Of a stretch of 64,000 nucleotides of DNA, positions 60,913-64,000 are shown one piece after another. Both the position numbers and the translations under genes were made by a program. Within the stretch, counting starts at the first letter, position 1; the number at the start of each line of letters is the position of its first letter. Origin of the DNA: Flavobacteriales bacterium (lineage in GTDB: Bacteria > Bacteroidota > Bacteroidia > JACJYZ01); the NCBI GenBank assembly GCA_020635855.1, contig JACJYZ010000002.1:1936802-2000801 (forward strand), in the 5' to 3' direction. The notes beneath the pieces are model-generated. The model did not search any database. It saw nothing but the letters and a program-made list of their open reading frames with translations, and had not been told where the DNA came from.

Positions 60913-60936
60913 GGCCCGGACATTCCTGTCCGGGCC
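60913..60936 (-). terminator. Intrinsic terminator for the peroxiredoxin gene
   Basis: Perfect 10-bp stem GGCCCGGACA / TGTCCGGGCC with a 4-base loop. On the minus strand it is followed by seven T. It is about 65 bases after the peroxiredoxin stop. Confidence 0.85.
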
Positions 60937-60970
60937 GTATAAGATCTGTCGCTCACGCATGCCTTACTAA

Positions 60971-60998
60971 CGACTTGCGACTTACGACTTACGACTAT
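60971..60998. repeat. Heptanucleotide repeat, 4 units (CGACTTA type)
   Basis: CGACTTG CGACTTA CGACTTA CGACTAT. It ends three bases from the peroxiredoxin stop codon, mirroring the position of the other period-7 tracts at gene ends. Confidence 0.85.
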
Positions 60999-61001
60999 CA
61001 A

Positions 61002-61643
61002 TCAATTCAAATTCGGTTGCGGCGTAATGCGCAGGTAAGGTTTCACTTCGGTGAATCCTTTCGGGAACAGGGCGGGGATATCGGCGGTTGCCACGGCTGG
61101 CACCACCACGCAGTCGTCGCCGTTTTTCCAGTTAGCGGGTGTAGCCACTTTGTGGTAGGCAGTCAGCTGGAGTGAGTCGATCACGCGCAACAGCTCATCG
61201 AAGTTGCGACCGGTGGAAGCGGGATAGGTGATCATCAGCTTCACTTTCTTGTCGGGACCGATCACGTACACGGAGCGCACGGTGAGTTTGTCGTTGGCGT
61301 TCGGGTGAATCATGTCGTAGAGTTCCGACACTTTGCGGTCTTCATCGGCGATGATGGGGAAGTTCACAACGGTTTGCTGGGTTTCGTTGATGTCGTTAAC
61401 CCAACCCTCGTGAGATGCGAGGCCGTCTACGCTCAGGGCCACCACCTTCACATTGCGTTTGTCGAACTCCTGTTTGTATTTGGCCACGGTGCCCAGTTCG
61501 GTGGTGCACACGGGTGTATAGTCGGCGGGGTGTGAGAACAGGATGGCCCAGTTGTCACCGATCCATTCGTGGAAATTGATGGTGCCTTCGGTGGATTGGG
61601 CTGTAAAATCGGGGGCTGTATCGCCCAGGCGGATGGTTGCCAT
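61002..61643 (-). CDS. Peroxiredoxin, 1-Cys (Prx6) type
   Basis: Thiol peroxidase that reduces hydrogen peroxide and alkyl hydroperoxides; cytoplasmic. 213 residues. The active-site segment is HPADYTPVCTTELGTVAKY with the peroxidatic Cys in PVCTTE. The long C-terminal extension (KVATPANWKNGDDCVVVPAV and FPKGFTEVKPYLRITPQP) is characteristic of the Prx6 subfamily. It should need a thiol reductant such as thioredoxin or glutathione. Length and motifs are complete. Confidence 0.93.
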   Translation of the reverse strand: MATIRLGDTAPDFTAQSTEGTINFHEWIGDNWAILFSHPADYTPVCTTELGTVAKYKQEFDKRNVKVVALSVDGLASHEGWVNDINETQQTVVNFPIIADEDRKVSELYDMIHPNANDKLTVRSVYVIGPDKKVKLMITYPASTGRNFDELLRVIDSLQLTAYHKVATPANWKNGDDCVVVPAVATADIPALFPKGFTEVKPYLRITPQPNLN

Positions 61644-61845
61644 AGGTTTGAAATTTGTTGGTTTGACAAAAGAGGGAGATAAAGATAGGAAGGGATCGGG
61701 AATAACGCCAGCGGGTTTTTATTTGCAACCACATGGGCGAGTGGATTGAGAAGGGACCACCTGAACAAGACGATCAACACCATGCCACTATAAATGCCTT
61801 GTTGATGAACTTTCTATCCTGCCGTATGGACAGGTGTGACCATCC

Positions 61846-62001
61846 TCACTCTGTCCCGAGTTTGGGGAGTCCCCTGTTTCGCAACATTTCATTGGCTTTT
61901 TCCAGTTTTTCAGGAAAAAGTACTTTGTCGCTAAACTTGTTAAGGGTCTTATCGATCTTAACAATAGGTACTTTTTTCTTATTGAGATCCTTGATCTTCA
62001 T
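61846..62001 (-). CDS. 51-residue protein paired with DUF6934
   Basis: Begins MKIKDLNKKKVPIVKIDKTL and ends RNRGLPKLGTE. It starts nine bases after the stop of the DUF6934 gene, on the same strand, suggesting co-transcription. The composition is very lysine rich in the first half, with a helical second half (FPEKLEKANEMLRN). A real product seems likely because the frame is well formed and I recall similar small proteins next to DUF6934 genes, but this is memory, not a search. The opposite-strand frame at 61733 is a shadow. Confidence 0.55.
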   Translation of the reverse strand: MKIKDLNKKKVPIVKIDKTLNKFSDKVLFPEKLEKANEMLRNRGLPKLGTE

Positions 62002-62010
62002 ATCATAAAA

Positions 62011-62457
62011 TTACGGACTTTTCCTCTTTACCAAAAATCCACGGTATTCTTTTCCCTTCCGGAACCGCTCCCATCCATCTTCCAACTCTCCGTATATATC
62101 AAAGTCATTCTTCACTTCTGAAAGGTACTTCGCAATACCCATGCGATACAACCGAGTTCTGATTGCCGTGCTTCCGGTCGCATACACCCAAACATCTGGA
62201 TTCTTATCAGTAAAGGCATAAACGGTAGCAACCACCGTGGCCAATACTTGTTAGCTATCGCCATTATTTGAGATTGCCTTATCATTGATTTCGCCGGTAT
62301 CATGATCTTTGTCGCCAAAGGCCAGGTTATACACATCTTTCAGATTGGTTGGAGTAAACTGTACCAGCTTGGGAATTTCACCACCCGGCCCTGAACTGAT
62401 GAATTCAAAAGTGGTCAGCTTATCGTCTGATGCGAGCGGGTAGCGAGGCAATTTCAT
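62011..62457 (-). pseudogene. DUF6934 family protein interrupted by an in-frame stop codon
   Basis: Two frames in the same phase, 62457-62251 and 62244-62011, are separated by a single TAA at 62251-62253, between NNGDS and QVLATVVATVYAFTDK. Members of DUF6934 are about 150 residues and normally read NGDSxKVLATV at this spot; here a one-base change from GAA or AAA to TAA would explain the stop. The first part (MKLPRYPLASDDKLTTFEFI) and the second (TGSTAIRTRLYRMGIAKYLS) fit the family. Function of the family is unknown; it may belong to toxin-antitoxin-like pairs. Confidence 0.75.
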
Positions 62458-62579
62458 TCGGTCAACGTAGTGAAGTTATTTGAAGGAGCGCTTTTTATTT
62501 TGGCTTGATGTAAAAATAGCATTTATCTCCACCAACCCACTTGATACTTGTGACTGTGCCCACCTGCACCCCTTTGGCG

Positions 62580-63107
62580 CTAGCTTTCCTTTGCTGAGTA
62601 CACCAGGGTTGCCGTGTACATCACATCCACCAGTTCTTTCATCAGCCACCTGCGTTCGGTTTCATCCATCATGGAAGAGAACTTCATTCTCTTTCCGTCC
62701 GTGGTGACAAAGGTGATGCCGTAGACGGATGAATAATCTTTGGTGTAGAACACTTCCTCCCGGATCTCTTTCACTTTTCCTTGCACCCGTTTACGCAGCA
62801 CCCATCTCCCTGCATAGTACCAGGTGCGGGTGATGCTGTCGGGGCGCCATTCGAACACCAGTGTTCCTTTGGCCAGCAACAAGCCATAAAGAAAAACCGG
62901 CAACCCGCCGGCGGCAAAGCAGAATGCCACCCATCCGTAATCGCCTCCGAACCATAGGTGTGAAAGTCCCAGCGCCAGGAATATGCCACCGAACCATGTG
63001 ATGTATGTAGACCTTCCCTTTTTGTTCCAGGGCGGGAGGCGTACTTCCAGGCTGTTGGTACCTGAATGAATGGTAATACGTGATGTTGTGGGTTGGAACA
63101 TGTGCAT
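62580..63107 (-). CDS. Two-helix membrane protein, unknown
   Basis: About 175 residues from ATG 63107 (MHMFQPTTSRITIHSGTNSL); the frame can be extended to a GTG at 63158 but the extra residues are not needed. Two hydrophobic segments in the first half (ITWFGGIFLALGLSHLWFGG and VAFCFAAGGLPVFLYGLLLA) are followed by a beta-rich cytoplasmic region with conserved-looking Arg/Trp (WRPDSITRTWYYAGRWVLRK). The layout recalls PH-like or Ycf4-like domains but I cannot assign one. It may be secreted-protein assembly related only by guess. Confidence 0.65.
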   Translation of the reverse strand: MHMFQPTTSRITIHSGTNSLEVRLPPWNKKGRSTYITWFGGIFLALGLSHLWFGGDYGWVAFCFAAGGLPVFLYGLLLAKGTLVFEWRPDSITRTWYYAGRWVLRKRVQGKVKEIREEVFYTKDYSSVYGITFVTTDGKRMKFSSMMDETERRWLMKELVDVMYTATLVYSAKES

Positions 63108-63393
63108 TGCATTTGTACTCGAATATGGCAACTTGGTTCCCTTGCTATCTATGAACACCTATAACAAACCAGTGGCATCCACATCCAGAAAATCACCTTG
63201 CCATCAGGTGATGTGGTTCGAAGTAGGGTGATCCAGCGCAAATAGCAGACGCCCCCGCAAAAGGCCACTTCCGGGTCATTCGTTCCCTCAGTCGCCCCTG
63301 GCGCTTATCCTCGCTTTTGCATTGTTCACCATTTGTGCTGATGGTCATACGCCTGCATACCCTACTTTGCATGAACAACCGATCTGCAAAGAC

Positions 63394-64000
63394 ATGAAAC
63401 ACCTCCAACCATGGCTTTTGGCCTCTTTCTTTATTTTGAGCTGCATCGCCACCGTTTTGGCGCAACCCACGTTCCAGGCAGTACTTGGCGGACCCGGTGA
63501 TGACATCGCCGAGACCATCGTGGAAGCGCCCGACGGCAACTTCGTGATCGCGGGGTACACCAACAGCTACGGCGAGGGCGGCTACGACTTCATGCTGATG
63601 AAGGTGGACACCGGCGGAAACCTGCTCTGGACCAAAACCTATGGCTTCCCCGAAGATGAAAAGGCACACGCCATGATCAACACCTCCGATGGGGGATTTT
63701 TATTGGTGGGAGAAACCACGCATAGCACCGACTCCCTGGGATCAAACATGTGGATCGTCAAAACCGATGGCGACGGAAATGAAACATGGGCCAGGATTCT
63801 CGGATCCGGGCACCTGCAGATTGGGGTAACAGCCACACAAATGGCTGATGGAAACTACATGATTGCAAGCCGGAGTTCCGATCCATTTCTTAAAAACAGT
63901 CCGGCAAACAGGACCATGCTCACCAGGTTGAAACCCAACGGTGACCTGATAAATCGTGATGACATAACGTTTGGCTATCCGGGTTGGACCATTCCTATCT
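63394..64000 (+). CDS. Secreted beta-propeller-like repeat protein (partial, C-terminus beyond window)
   Basis: Starts at ATG 63394 with signal peptide MKHLQPWLLASFFILSCIAT and cleavage near LAQP. The visible 202 residues show a repeat of about 50 residues of the form DGNFVIAGYTNSYGEGGYDF then MKVDTGGNLLWTKTYGF, again as DGGFLLVGETTHSTDSLGSN and WIVKTDGDGNETWARI. This resembles delta-60 or PQQ-like propeller blades common in T9SS cargo proteins. Whether a sorting tail is present cannot be seen. Confidence 0.8.
   Translation, partial: MKHLQPWLLASFFILSCIATVLAQPTFQAVLGGPGDDIAETIVEAPDGNFVIAGYTNSYGEGGYDFMLMKVDTGGNLLWTKTYGFPEDEKAHAMINTSDGGFLLVGETTHSTDSLGSNMWIVKTDGDGNETWARILGSGHLQIGVTATQMADGNYMIASRSSDPFLKNSPANRTMLTRLKPNGDLINRDDITFGYPGWTIPI

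Noticed and set aside
61733..62008. Plus-strand frame of 91 codons
   Set aside because: It is opposite the 51-codon minus-strand gene, which has coding-like composition and the expected position after DUF6934.

Overview
This window looks like a chromosomal contig from a Bacteroidota (Bacteroidetes) bacterium, most likely an environmental relative of the Flavobacteriales or Chitinophagales. The evidence is indirect but consistent. Several secreted proteins end in type IX secretion (T9SS) sorting tails of type A or B. Families typical of the phylum are present (DUF3078, DUF4159, DUF5362, DUF6934, SprB-like repeats). Shine-Dalgarno sites are weak or absent, and many genes are preceded by the phylum's -7 promoter box TAnnTTTG. 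No rRNA, tRNA, CRISPR array, insertion sequence or phage was found.

Layout. 1-8.8 kb: topoisomerase IV subunit B (cut by the window edge), pcm, a heptamer repeat block, M42 and M14 peptidases, a lipoprotein, an AraC regulator, small proteins and a pentapeptide-repeat protein. 8.8-16 kb: secreted and T9SS proteins, two GNAT acetyltransferases, DUF4159. 16-25.3 kb: stress, redox and sulfur genes. These are Hsp20, a type II NADH dehydrogenase, DUF3078, MscL, a long structured non-coding stretch, a 4Fe-4S protein with a VOC protein, and a minus-strand persulfide-handling operon (DUF2892, TauE/SafE, MBL-rhodanese fusion, rhodanese, thioredoxin) downstream of a Crp/Fnr regulator. 25.5-33.4 kb: clpB, then a broken and an intact copy of a T9SS type B protein. 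33.5-44.8 kb: housekeeping genes (ClC, a J-domain protein, ndk, DUF721, recF, TPR protein, ribH, phosphoribosyltransferase, PgpH-like HD hydrolase, MORN-type protein, LTA-synthase-like protein).

44.9-57.3 kb is the most unusual part. Five tightly coupled plus-strand genes encode a three-module TIR protein, a membrane-anchored STAND NTPase with a seven-blade WD40 propeller, a TPR-TonB receptor, a nucleotide-transporter-like protein with HEAT and degenerate cNMP-binding regions, and a four-helix DUF4231/SLATT protein. Two small membrane-protein genes diverge from the same promoter region. The set joins families known from NAD/nucleotide-based immunity to outer-membrane import and nucleotide transport. 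I propose it as a candidate undescribed signalling or conflict system.

57.3-64 kb: dispersed repeats, a metalloprotease gene with two compensating frameshifts, a 1-Cys peroxiredoxin, a DUF6934 gene broken by one stop codon with a 51-codon partner, a small membrane protein, and the start of a secreted beta-propeller-like protein.

Two patterns recur across the window. Short tandem repeats with a period of exactly seven bases, each with a different unit, sit against gene ends. A palindrome TGACA-N2-TGTCA occurs before the sulfur operon and in the hsp20/ndh intergenic region.
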